From the NCBI GenBank assembly GCA_963702995.1, contig OY969783.1:1178001-1242000 (forward strand): 64,000 nt of DNA, read 5' to 3'. This document shows positions 53,935 to 61,891 of the stretch, in pieces. The notes below the pieces were generated by a model. It ran no database searches and was not told the DNA's origin. It was given only the letters and a program-made list of their open reading frames with translations. The position numbers and the translations under genes are program-made. Source of the DNA: MFD04580-c1 sp963702995 (GTDB lineage Bacteria > Planctomycetota > Phycisphaerae > Tepidisphaerales > Tepidisphaeraceae). Numbering within the stretch: position 1 is the first letter of the stretch; each line of letters opens with the position of its first letter.

Positions 53935-54458
53935 CCCCGTACGGGCCAACGCCCCTCGCCCAACTTCCCTTCCGCATCGGCCACGGCTACGACTTGCACC
54001 GCCTCCAGCCGGGCGGCATTCTCATGCTCGGCGGGGTCAACATCGCCGACACGCTCAGCCCCGTCGCCCACAGCGACGGCGACGTCGTCCTCCACGCGCT
54101 GGTGGACGCTTTGCTGGGCGCGATGGGCTGGGGGGACATCGGGGAACGGTTCCCCAACACCGACGACCGATGGAAAGGCGCCGCCAGCCGCGTCTTCGTC
54201 GAGCACGTCATCGAGAAGGTGAGAGCGGCCGGCTACGTCGTGGGAAACGTTGACATCACGATCCTCGCCGAGCGGCCGAAGCTGAAGCGGTTCAAGCCTG
54301 AAATGGGCCAGTCGGTTGCGGGGATGCTGGGCGTCGAGGCCTCCCAGGTCAACGTCAAGGCGGGGACCAACGAGGAGTGCGACGCGATCGGCCGCGGAGA
54401 GGCGATCGCGGCGCACGCGATGGTATTAATCGCGGCACACGTCCCCGCACCGCCATAA
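53931..54458 (+). CDS. ispF: 2-C-methyl-D-erythritol 2,4-cyclodiphosphate synthase
   Basis: MEP-pathway enzyme of isoprenoid synthesis. IGHGYDLHRLQPGG (metal Asp and His), PVAHSDGDVVLHALVDALLG (metal His), MGWGDIGERFPNTDDRWKGA and KAGTNEECDAIGRGEAIAAH with the family Thr and Glu. 175 residues with about 16 extra N-terminal residues; it starts at a GTG inside the GTGA overlap with the regulator gene. Why it is coupled to a two-component system is unclear. Confidence 0.93.
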   Translation: MTPYGPTPLAQLPFRIGHGYDLHRLQPGGILMLGGVNIADTLSPVAHSDGDVVLHALVDALLGAMGWGDIGERFPNTDDRWKGAASRVFVEHVIEKVRAAGYVVGNVDITILAERPKLKRFKPEMGQSVAGMLGVEASQVNVKAGTNEECDAIGRGEAIAAHAMVLIAAHVPAPP

Positions 54459-55013
54459 TCACGATTCTCGCTTCAGTCGCTCCCAGAGAGCTGTGACTCG
54501 CAAGGTGTCCGACCATTCCTCAATGTAGTCGGTATCAAGCGTCAAACGCTGAACCTCGAACACACTCCGGGCATCTCCCATTTGCTTCTCGCTACCGCCG
54601 GACATCTGCGCCAGAGAAGTTTCATCAGAATGGTGTCCTCCGGCCGCGACACGTACAGAGGCTGCCCGTCAAAATCATCGCGATATCGACGGGCGAAACG
54701 GGATTGATCGAAGGGCTCGTCAGTCAGTACCCAAAAGTCAACTTTATCACCACCGGTCACATCCAAGAGATTGAACTGACTTTTGCGCCCGATCGCTTCC
54801 CGAGCTGCCGCCTCTGACAGGTAGTAGTCCGGGATCGGAAACGCCCGCGTCAGTTGTTGCACGGCCTGAGGTGTGATTGCGACCAGAAGATCGATGTCAT
54901 GCGTCAGACGAGGTTCGCCTTTTACTGGACGCATAGGAACCAGTGAGCATGTAAGGAGTGCCCGAAGCGTCCAGAGCGGCGACGACCTTTTTTAATAGTT
55001 CCGATTGTGACAT
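54459..55013 (-). CDS. AbiEii-like nucleotidyltransferase (two frameshifts)
   Basis: About 184 residues once rebuilt. From ATG 55013: ELLKKVVAALDASGTPYMLT then GSYAS; an extra A near 54921 leads into KGEPRLTHDIDLLVAI, the nucleotidyltransferase core with GSx10DxD. Next FNLLDVTGGDKVDFWVLTDE and VSRPEDTILMKLLW; one missing G near 54595 leads into ARSVFEVQRLTLDTDYIEEW and LWERLKRES, ending at 54459. This resembles the AbiEii/DUF1814 nucleotidyltransferases of toxin-antitoxin and minimal nucleotidyltransferase systems. It overlaps its small upstream partner by 22 bases, as expected for a module. Confidence 0.75.
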
Positions 55014-55207
55014 TTCGCGATTCGCTCCAGGTAGACCGCTCGGAGCTGCTGTTCGTCCAGGTCGGGGAATCGCTTTCGCAAACCGTGAAGGAAGAGGCGC
55101 TTGCCCAGTTCGGACAGCTCCATCGCCTTAGCCAGCCGCTGGCCCGGCGTCATGCGACGAAGCGTTTCAATGTAGAGCTGCCGGTTTGGCCGGGGCTTTG
55201 GGTCCAT
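54992..55207 (-). CDS. Small helical partner of the nucleotidyltransferase
   Basis: 71 residues from ATG 55207: DPKPRPNRQLYIETLRRMTP, then GQRLAKAMELSELGKRLFLH and GLRKRFPDLDEQQLRAVYLE, ending AKCHNRNY. All helical, basic. Short proteins with the MTPxQRL...LRKRxPxLxxxxxxxxYLERLAKCHN pattern are commonly encoded just before a nucleotidyltransferase like the one here. The 22-base overlap with the next gene indicates coupled translation. Antitoxin or structural role is not established. Confidence 0.7.
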   Translation of the reverse strand: MDPKPRPNRQLYIETLRRMTPGQRLAKAMELSELGKRLFLHGLRKRFPDLDEQQLRAVYLERIAKCHNRNY

Positions 55208-55279
55208 TTGCGAAGATGATACACCGCGCCTCCGCGCGATCAAACACGAGGAGTCGCGGGCCGTCGCAGGCCGTTCTTT

Positions 55280-55710
55280 TCAAGCCGGAAAAGTCCGCAC
55301 GGTAGATTGCCCGACGGTGGGACGCCGCCTGTTCAACCAGCCTCGCAACTCCGAGATCACCGGACAGAACGCGTTGTCTAAAACGCTCCGGTTCACATCC
55401 CTCAAGAGAAGGTTGGTTTCGATCAAGACAATGCGGGGGGCGGGACGACGCCCGTGAGCGGCCCGTCGCCCGCAAGGGACAAGTGATAAAAGTCCGTCTG
55501 CAGCGACGTCCCGGCGAGGCGGTCGGACAGGGACGAACCGACGATCACATCGGGCTTGAACGGTTTCGCCAGGCGGTATTCCTGAGCTTTGGCAAGGTGC
55601 TCCTTCCACTGGCTTTGGGCGACGGACCGCCTCCGAACTGACGCGGGGAGCAGCACAACGTTGTAGAGGACGAACAGTGCGGCGGCGAGTCGAAATGGGC
55701 GCGCGATCAT
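55280..55710 (-). CDS. SGNH/AlgX-like acyltransfer partner, truncated and frameshifted
   Basis: About 143 residues. Start ATG 55710: IARPFRLAAALFVLYNVVLL (membrane anchor), then KPFKPDVIVGSSLSDRLAGT with the GSS block typical of SGNH-like O-acetyltransfer partners of MBOAT proteins, then DFYHLSLAGDGPLTGVV. One base is missing in the C-run near 55440, after which PRIVLIETNLLLRDVN continues to a stop at 55280. The family is normally over 300 residues, so the 3' part is lost. It probably belonged with the MBOAT fragment upstream. Confidence 0.55.
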
Positions 55711-55715
55711 AGGTA

Positions 55716-55941
55716 TTAGCGCTACAGCGCTGAATAGCCGTAAAGCTTTGCCAAAACGGAGAAATCCAAAGCACGAAATCCCAGGGAAGCAGAAAAGAAG
55801 ACGAAGCGGAAAACGATGCTCCTTCCGCATCCGCTTTCATCGGTTTTCTTTCTTTCCGCTTGGTCATTCGTTCGGATTTCGGGCTTCGGATTTTGCTTTG
55901 TTCGTTCCGCCACGATTCGCAAGGTAGCGCTGTAGTGTTAG
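55716..55941. mobile_element. MITE-like family A element, copy A3, inside a broken MBOAT locus
   Basis: 226 bases. Ends TTAGCGCTACAGCGCT (55716-55731) and AGCGCTGTAGTGTTAG (55926-55941), with inner arms AAATCCAAAGCACGAAATCC and GGATTTCGGGCTTCGGATTT. It begins six bases upstream of the SGNH-like start and ends within the MBOAT reading frame. Confidence 0.8.
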
Positions 55942-56091
55942 AACTGGAAGTGGATGAATGAAAAGGAGCAAAAGTACCAGCGCAGGCTGCCCATACGCAT
56001 AGAAGATCAGGCTCGCCGCGATCAGGGTATACGACTGCAGGCCCCGCAAGAATGGCAGGTAAAACAACCCGAAGGTTGCGACGACCAACAC
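55942..56091 (-). pseudogene. N-terminal remnant of an MBOAT O-acyltransferase (AlgI-like)
   Basis: From ATG 56091: VVATFGLFYLPFLRGLQSYT, then LIAASLIFYAYGQPALVLLL. This is the characteristic first two helices of AlgI-type membrane-bound O-acyltransferases (LLLAASLLFYAWGEP in relatives). After about 50 residues the frame runs into element A3; the remaining ~400 residues, including the catalytic His, are missing. Hence a pseudogene, with the partner SGNH-like gene just behind the element. Confidence 0.7.
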
Positions 56092-56197
56092 AACAAATGC
56101 GAAACTATTTCAAAGAAGCCGAAGCGTGAAACTTCAACGGAGCACAAGAGACAGCGAAAATCGCTCAACCCATGAAGGGTCGATTTTCCCCGCGCAC

Positions 56198-57400
56198 TCA
56201 CCGGTCCGCCTCCTTCGGCACGATGTCCGTCTGGAGCATTGGGTCGGCGGCCGCGATGCGGGTGGGGGCGATGCCGAGCTCCTTTCGCACGATGTTGGCT
56301 CCCTGTGCGATGGCGGCCGTCTTAAAGAAGGCGATGTCGCGGTTGCACCCCTGGCGGCCGAAGCCGCAGTCGCTCGACACGATCAGTTGCTCCGGGGCCA
56401 CGTACTCCAGCGCTTTGCGGATCCGGGCGGCCACCTCCTCGGGGCGATCGACCTGCAGCGTGCGATGGCTGACAACGCCCACGCACACCTTCTTCGGCAG
56501 GCGGCCCTTCATCGCGCCGAATCGCTCGATGTCGCGGAAGTTCCGGTCGGTCATCTCCACCGTCCAGACATCCCCCTTCAGCGCGTGCATGTAAAGATCG
56601 AACGACGCGGCGTAGCTGTCGTTGTCGATCACCCGCTGCATGTTCGGATTGCCCCAGCAGGTGTGGATCCAGAGCTCCACATCCTCCAGGCCCCGCACCT
56701 CGCGGTTGTACGCCTCGATCATGAATTTGACTTCTTCGGAGTCGGGGCCGTACGTGTTCGCCCAGAAATGGATCGTCGGCTCCTCGATTTGGATGCACTG
56801 GCACCCCGCGTCGCGCAGTGAAAGCAACTCCTTGTTCATCGCCTCGGCCATGTCCCAGATGACCTGTCGGTGGTCCGTGTACTTGGGCGTGTGGATATCG
56901 AGGAAGAGCCCCATCACCTGGGAGCAGCAGGTGCCGAACTTCACCGGCCGATTCGCCCGCTGCTGGGCCATCCGCCAGATCTTTGCGTAATCCAGCGGCC
57001 GATGGACGATCTTGTCCACCACGCGCGGCCAGCGCCAACCGGTATAGATCTCGTTCAGCAGCGTCCCCGGCGGGTAGCGCAGCCACGGGGATCGCGTCGC
57101 CTCGGATTGCAGGTAATCCCCCTCGAAACCGCCCCACCGCTGCAGCGGGTAATGGTGCCACGATCGCCCCGCCATGTCGTCGTCGCAGTGAAGGTCGCCA
57201 TGGGTGACGATGTCCATCCCGGCGCGCTCTTCGTCGTTGAGAATCGCCGCCATCGCGTCGGTGAACTTCTCGCGATAGCGCGTGTCCATCATGCAGCTAT
57301 CGAGCGGCTTGCCCCACATGCTCATGTCGAACCACCGCGGCCGCGGCCAGGAGCCGGTGACGGTCGCGGGGAGAACGACGTCCTTGGTAATCGTGAGCAA
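56198..57400 (-). CDS. MetE C-terminal-like zinc methyltransferase family protein
   Basis: 400 residues similar to the catalytic half of cobalamin-independent methionine synthase (UROD/MetE-like TIM barrel). VTGSWPRPRWFDMSMWGKPL opens the family; QIEEPTIHFWANTY, LWIHTCWGNPNMQRVIDNDS and IVSSDCGFGRQGCNRDIAFF carry the zinc ligands His-x-Cys, Glu and Cys. It lacks the N-terminal MetE domain, so a methyl donor other than methyl-THF polyglutamate is possible. Start TTG 57400 with GGAGGG seven bases upstream; a start at 57442 would lie in a hairpin. It follows the Gfo/Idh gene on the same strand. Confidence 0.8.
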   Translation of the reverse strand: MLTITKDVVLPATVTGSWPRPRWFDMSMWGKPLDSCMMDTRYREKFTDAMAAILNDEERAGMDIVTHGDLHCDDDMAGRSWHHYPLQRWGGFEGDYLQSEATRSPWLRYPPGTLLNEIYTGWRWPRVVDKIVHRPLDYAKIWRMAQQRANRPVKFGTCCSQVMGLFLDIHTPKYTDHRQVIWDMAEAMNKELLSLRDAGCQCIQIEEPTIHFWANTYGPDSEEVKFMIEAYNREVRGLEDVELWIHTCWGNPNMQRVIDNDSYAASFDLYMHALKGDVWTVEMTDRNFRDIERFGAMKGRLPKKVCVGVVSHRTLQVDRPEEVAARIRKALEYVAPEQLIVSSDCGFGRQGCNRDIAFFKTAAIAQGANIVRKELGIAPTRIAAADPMLQTDIVPKEADR

Positions 57401-57425
57401 CGTTGAACCCTCCGGAAGATATGAA

Positions 57426-57452
57426 GACCGCCGGTGTAGCACACCGGCGGTC
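57426..57452 (-). terminator. Perfect 12-bp hairpin between the oxidoreductase and MetE-like genes
   Basis: GACCGCCGGTGT-AGC-ACACCGGCGGTC. It lies between the stop at 57488 and the next start at 57400. On the minus strand the following bases are TTCATATCTTCC, not a real T-run, so it may be a weak terminator, an mRNA-stabilising stem or a processing site. Confidence 0.55.
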
Positions 57453-57487
57453 CGAGGAATCCGTGATCGTAAGGCCGGACGAGGCGA

Positions 57488-58873
57488 TCAATACTCGCGC
57501 GTCTTCTTGCCCGGCTCGGGCTGGGGATAGAACCCCTTCGCGTCCGGCAGCACCGGGGCGGGCGAGTCGGCCGTCAGCTTGTCGATGTCCGGGGCGAAGA
57601 CATGCTCGGAGTTCAGCATGTCGTCATAGCTGATCACCTGCCCCGTGTGCGCCGCCATGCGGCCCATGCTCGTGACCAGGCTCGCCTCCACGCCGCGCTT
57701 CACCTCGTTGTAAGGCTTGTTCTGGACGATCGCCTCCATCAGGTCGTCCCACTCGTTCTGGTAAGGCTTGCTGGTGTCAGTGCTCTGCCAGAGCTTGTTC
57801 TCGTCCAGGTCGGCAAGGCCTTTGTACGTGCTGGAGGGGGCGCCGCAGTCGCTGATCTTCGACGCGACGGCGCACCCCTTGGTGCCATGGATGAAGCTGT
57901 TGTACATCGGCACCGCGCCAGGAATGCAGCGGCCGTCGAACAGGAGCTTGGCGCCGTCGCCGAACGTGTATTCGATGCCGTAGGAGTCGAAGTTCTGATC
58001 GACGAACGGCAGGCCGGCGTCGTCGGTCTTATAGTGGCGGCCGCCGACGCCCTGGGCCTTCACCGGCCACGCGTTCTTCATCCAGCAGAGGTGATCGATG
58101 ATGTGGATATTAAAGTCGCTGAAGCAGCCACCCCCCGCCCAGAGAAAGCTGTGGAACCGGCGGACCTGGTATTCCAGGTCGGTCACGTTCGCGGGCTTGG
58201 GCGTCGAGGCCATATGCCCGATGCGGCCGGCCATCCGGTAGCCGCGCATCAGAACGATATCGCCAATCTCGCCGCCGGAAATCCGATCGTGCAGTTCCTG
58301 GAGCGGCCGGGCATGGCGCGACATCAGCCCCACGCCAACCTTCAGGTTCTTCGCCGTCGCCTGCTCGGCCAGCGCCAGCAGCTTCTTGCTGGCAAAGCCG
58401 TCGGCCGACAGCGGCTTCTCCATGAAGACGTTGAGCCCCTTTTCGATCGCATAGCCGAAGTGAACCCAACGGAACGCCAGCGGCGTCGCAAAGATCACCA
58501 CGTCACCGGGCTTCAGGCAGTCCATGGCGTGCTTGTAGGCGTCAAAGCCGACGAACTTGCGCTCGGGCGTGACGTCGATCTTCCCGGTCAGCGCCTTCTG
58601 GCCGCTCAGGCCCATGTACGAGCTTTCGAGGCGTTCTTTGTAAGCGTCGCCCATCGCCACCAGACGAGCGTTAACGCCCTTCGCCTTGAGTGCGTCGCCG
58701 GCGGCGCCGGTGCCGCGGCCGCCGCAGCCGATCAGGGCGATCTGGATCGTCGAGTCCCCGGCCGCATGAACCGCCGGGACGGCGACGCTCGCCAGCGCCG
58801 ACGCGGCCGCCGCCGTACCCACCCGCTTGCCCAACTCTCGACGGGAAATCTTCGTTATCTCACCTGAGTTCAT
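57488..58873 (-). CDS. Tat-exported Gfo/Idh/MocA family oxidoreductase
   Basis: 461 residues. Twin-arginine signal ISRRELGKRVGTAAAASALA, cleaved near AVHAAG. NAD(P)-binding Rossmann fold: IQIALIGCGGRGTGAAGDAL (about 42-61), VVIFATPLAFRWVHFGYAIE, then GLNVFMEKPLSADGFASKKL with the conserved EKP. C-terminal domain with YQVRRFHSFLWAGGGCFSDF and HIIDHLCWM. Exported Gfo/Idh/MocA proteins are numerous in Planctomycetes and probably act on sugars or sugar-like compounds in the periplasm with a tightly bound cofactor. ATG 58873 has GAGGAG upstream. Complete. Confidence 0.92.
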   Translation of the reverse strand: MNSGEITKISRRELGKRVGTAAAASALASVAVPAVHAAGDSTIQIALIGCGGRGTGAAGDALKAKGVNARLVAMGDAYKERLESSYMGLSGQKALTGKIDVTPERKFVGFDAYKHAMDCLKPGDVVIFATPLAFRWVHFGYAIEKGLNVFMEKPLSADGFASKKLLALAEQATAKNLKVGVGLMSRHARPLQELHDRISGGEIGDIVLMRGYRMAGRIGHMASTPKPANVTDLEYQVRRFHSFLWAGGGCFSDFNIHIIDHLCWMKNAWPVKAQGVGGRHYKTDDAGLPFVDQNFDSYGIEYTFGDGAKLLFDGRCIPGAVPMYNSFIHGTKGCAVASKISDCGAPSSTYKGLADLDENKLWQSTDTSKPYQNEWDDLMEAIVQNKPYNEVKRGVEASLVTSMGRMAAHTGQVISYDDMLNSEHVFAPDIDKLTADSPAPVLPDAKGFYPQPEPGKKTREY

Positions 58874-59139
58874 GATGGGTCTCCTCGAACGAGAAAGGGA
58901 ACGATGGCGCTGGCCTCACGCGTGACTGGCTCGACTCTGTGAATCGAACACCGATATGTACTTGTTCGCCGCACGGACGTTCTTCAGGACGTCGGAATTT
59001 GCCGCGTCGGAGCGCGCCTTCCACATGGCGCCCGCGACGCGGCATCCGTTCAACGGAATCGGATTATCATGCAGCGTCGCAAACCGCTCAAGCCTTCCGG
59101 TTGCCCCAGTTGTGGCGGCACCCCTCCAGGACGTAAGAC

Positions 59140-59181
59140 GTGGTTCACCACGCCTCCGCGTGCCGCGGCGTGGTGAGCCAC
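59140..59181. repeat. Hairpin repeat (GTGGTTCACCACGCC)
   Basis: Arms 59140-59154 and 59167-59181 pair with one mismatch around TCCGCGTGCCGC. It lies in the 400-base gap 58874-59273, which has no gene that I can support. Might be a dispersed repeat or a structured leader before the phosphatase gene. Confidence 0.6.
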
Positions 59182-59273
59182 GCCTTAGATTGTCACACAC
59201 GTTAGCCTCACTGGTTGCCGGCAGGCGGCGTAAAGTTGAAAACGTTGCGGGCAGCAAGAGAAAGAGAGGATCG

Positions 59274-59879
59274 ATGGCTCAGCAAGATGTTGGCGGGCTT
59301 CCCAGGCTCTTCCTCATCCGTCATGGCGACACGGACTGGACAGACTCGCACCAGCACACCGGCCGCACGGATATCCCGTTGAACGCCCGGGGCGAGGCGC
59401 ATGCGCGCCATCTGGCCATACGGCTGGAGGGCGTCTCGTTCGCGCGGGTCTTTGTCAGCCCGCTGGCCCGAGCCCGGCGAACGTGCGAGTTAACCGGCCT
59501 CGCCCCGCGTGAAGAACTCAACCCAGATCTCCTGGAATGGGACTACGGCGCCTATGAGGGCCGCCTGACCGCCGACATCCATCGCGAGCGGCCGGACTGG
59601 CTCCTGTTCCGCGACGGCGCCCCCGGCGGCGAATCGCCCGAGCAGGTGGCCGAACGGGCGGATCGATTCGTCGCCCTCGCGCAGTCGGTTGACGGCAATG
59701 TGGCCGCGTTCTCCAGCGGCCACATCATCCGAATGATTGCCGCCCGCTGGCTCGGGATGCCTCCGCTGGCCGCCCGGTCGTTCTACAACGGGACGGCCAA
59801 CATCGGCATCCTGGGCTTCGAGCACAACCGGGCCGACCCGGTGGTGCTGCTGGACGTCACGGAAGGGCTGAAACATTAG
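59274..59879 (+). CDS. Histidine phosphatase family protein (phosphoglycerate mutase-like)
   Basis: 201 residues. RLFLIRHGDTDWTDSHQHTG contains the catalytic RHG (phospho-His) and the following TDIPLNARGEAHARHLA is typical. LEWDYGAYEGRLTADIHRER holds the acid Glu region and VAAFSSGHIIRMIAARWLGM the second catalytic His (SSGHIIR). Metal-independent phosphatase; sugar phosphate, cofactor or protein substrates are all possible. ATG 59274 has AGAGAGG upstream. Complete. Confidence 0.9.
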   Translation: MAQQDVGGLPRLFLIRHGDTDWTDSHQHTGRTDIPLNARGEAHARHLAIRLEGVSFARVFVSPLARARRTCELTGLAPREELNPDLLEWDYGAYEGRLTADIHRERPDWLLFRDGAPGGESPEQVAERADRFVALAQSVDGNVAAFSSGHIIRMIAARWLGMPPLAARSFYNGTANIGILGFEHNRADPVVLLDVTEGLKH

Positions 59880-59957
59880 GTGGCCGAGGGCGAGCGGCGG
59901 CAGGCTGCGGCCGCGGCAGCGCCGGCCCAGCGCCGTAGTTTCATTCCGCGCAAGGCG

Positions 59958-60181
59958 CTAGCACTACATCGCTACCTGGCGACGCGGCGTAACGAAAACG
60001 TCGAAATCCGAAGCACGAAACCCGAAGGAATGACCAAGACGAAAGAAAGAAAACCAATGCAAGCGTATGCGGAACGAGGAGTCGATTTCCGCTTTGGCTT
60101 TGTTCGGGTTTCCTTGGTTCTTCGTGCTTCGGATTTGGCTTGTTCGTAACGGCTTGCCGCCAACCAGCGATGTAGTGCTAG
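59958..60181. mobile_element. MITE-like family A element, copy A4 (perfect terminal inverted repeats)
   Basis: 224 bases bounded by CTAGCACTACATCGCT (59958-59973) and AGCGATGTAGTGCTAG (60166-60181), a perfect 16-bp inverted pair. Inner arms AAATCCGAAGCACGAAACCC and TCTTCGTGCTTCGGATTT. No transposase inside. It fills most of 59880-60240, immediately upstream of cysS. Confidence 0.85.
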
Positions 60182-60240
60182 AATCCGGCACATCCGCCGT
60201 CCGCGGATGGTAAGCCAAGTTCGTCCCGGGACATCCCCTC

Positions 60241-61766
60241 ATGAGCCTTCGCGTCTACAACACCCTGACCAAGCAAAAAGAGCTATTCGAGCCCGTGCGC
60301 CCCGGTGAAGTGGGGATGTACCTCTGCGGGCCGACCGTCTACAAGTCGCCGCACATCGGCCACATGGTGGGGCCGGTCATCTTCGACGCCATCAAACGCT
60401 ACCTGCAGTACAAGGGCTTCAAGGTGACGTGGGTCGTCAATATCACCGATGTGGATGACAAGCTGATCGACGCGGCCAAACGGCTCAATACGACGGTGAC
60501 CGGCGCTGGCGGAGAAGCACACCGCCGGAGTACTTCGAGGTGCCTGGCGGCCCTGGGGGTGGATACGATCGACCACTTCCCCAAGGCGACCGATCACATC
60601 GCCGAGATCATCAGCATCTGCCAGACGCTGATCGCCAACGGCCACGCCTATGCGACAGGCGGCAACGTCTGGTTCGACGTCACCCGCGACGCGCGACTAC
60701 GGGAAGCTCAGCCATCGCCAGCGTCGAGGAGCAGGAGGCGGGCACGCGCGACATGGAAGTCGGCGGCAAGCGCAACCCGGCCGATTTCGCACTGTGGAAG
60801 GCCGCCAAGCCGGGCGAGCCGGAGTGGGGTTCCCCCTGGGGCAAGGGCCGGCCCGGGCTGGCACATCGAGTGCTCGGCAATGAGCATGAAGCTGCTCGGC
60901 CCGACCTTCGACATCCACGGCGGCGGGCATGGACCTGATGTTCCCCCACCACGAGAACGAGCTGGCCCAGTCCGAGAGCGCCACCGGGCAGACGTTCGTC
61001 AAGTATTGGCTGCACAACGGGCTGACCAAGGTCCGCACCAAGGCCGCCAGCGGCGAGTGGAAGAGCGACGACATTCACGAGTCGTCAGGCAACGCCGCGC
61101 AGGTTCGCGCTCGCGAGCTGGTGGAGACGAACGGCCCGGAGGTCATCCGATACCTGCTGCTCGGCACCCACTATCGCAGCCCGATCGAGTTCTCCGACCA
61201 CGCGATCGCGGCCGCCAGGAAGGCGCTCGGCGTATTCGCACGCCTGTTCGAGCGGATTGAGCGGATCCTGGGCCAGCCGCTGGCGGACGACACGCCGGAG
61301 ATGGACCGCGTTTCGTCCGCCCTGCTGGAGACGCCCCACGGGCCTTACGCGAAGTCGATGCTCGGCCTGAAGATGAAGTTCCTGGAGATGATGGACGACG
61401 ACTTCAACACCGCCGGCGCCATCGGCGTCGCTGCACGAGATGGCCGGCGAGGTGAACGCCTTCATCGAGCGGAACAACATCGAGCGCGACAAACCGCAGG
61501 ACCTGATCGCGGCCGCCGCCTCCGGCGCCCAGACCCTCCGCCAGCTCGGCCGCGTCCTCGGCCTCTTCCGCCTCAAGCCGCAGGTCGGAACGGCGAAGTC
61601 CCAGAACGCCCTGCTCGACCAGGTGATGGCCCTGATGATCCGCCTCCGCCAGGACGCCCGCGGCCAAAAGAACTTCGCCATGGCCGACTCCATCCGCAAA
61701 GGCCTGACCGACCTCGGCATCACCTTAGAAGACGGCCCGGAAGGCACCCGCTGGCGAAAAGAATGA
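60241..61766 (+). CDS. cysS: Cysteinyl-tRNA synthetase, broken by eight +1 indels
   Basis: Class I synthetase charging tRNA-Cys. ATG 60241; MYLCGPTVYKSPHIGHM contains the zinc Cys and the HIGH motif, then FKVTWVVNITDVDDKLIDAA. Thereafter extra single bases occur near 60505, 60527, 60540, 60692, 60722, 60855, 60932 and 61432. Removing them gives one continuous protein of about 506 residues with GWHIECSAMSMKLLG, DLMFPHHENELAQSE and DFNTAGAIGVLHEMAG. The KMSKS position reads DIHESSGN, lacking the usual lysines. All changes are insertions and no stop remains in the composite, which argues for consensus error, but the density is striking. Confidence 0.8.
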
Positions 61767-61773
61767 TGGGGAA

Positions 61774-61856
61774 ATGCTGAATGCGGGAATGCTGAATGCT
61801 GAATGAGGAGAAGGCCGCCTTTCATTCAGCATTCAGCACTTTAGGATTAAGCATTT
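61774..61856. repeat. Family F repeat, copy 2, followed by family E units
   Basis: AAATGCTGAATGCGGGAATG CTGAATGCTGAATG and inverted CATTCAGCATTCAGCACTTT form copy 2 of family F. Immediately after it, 61856-61886 has TCATCCTTCGCCTTCATCCT, one arm of family E. The two families are fused between cysS and ruvC. Confidence 0.75.
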
Positions 61857-61891
61857 CATCCTTCGCCTTCATCCTTCATCCTTTCCCACTC

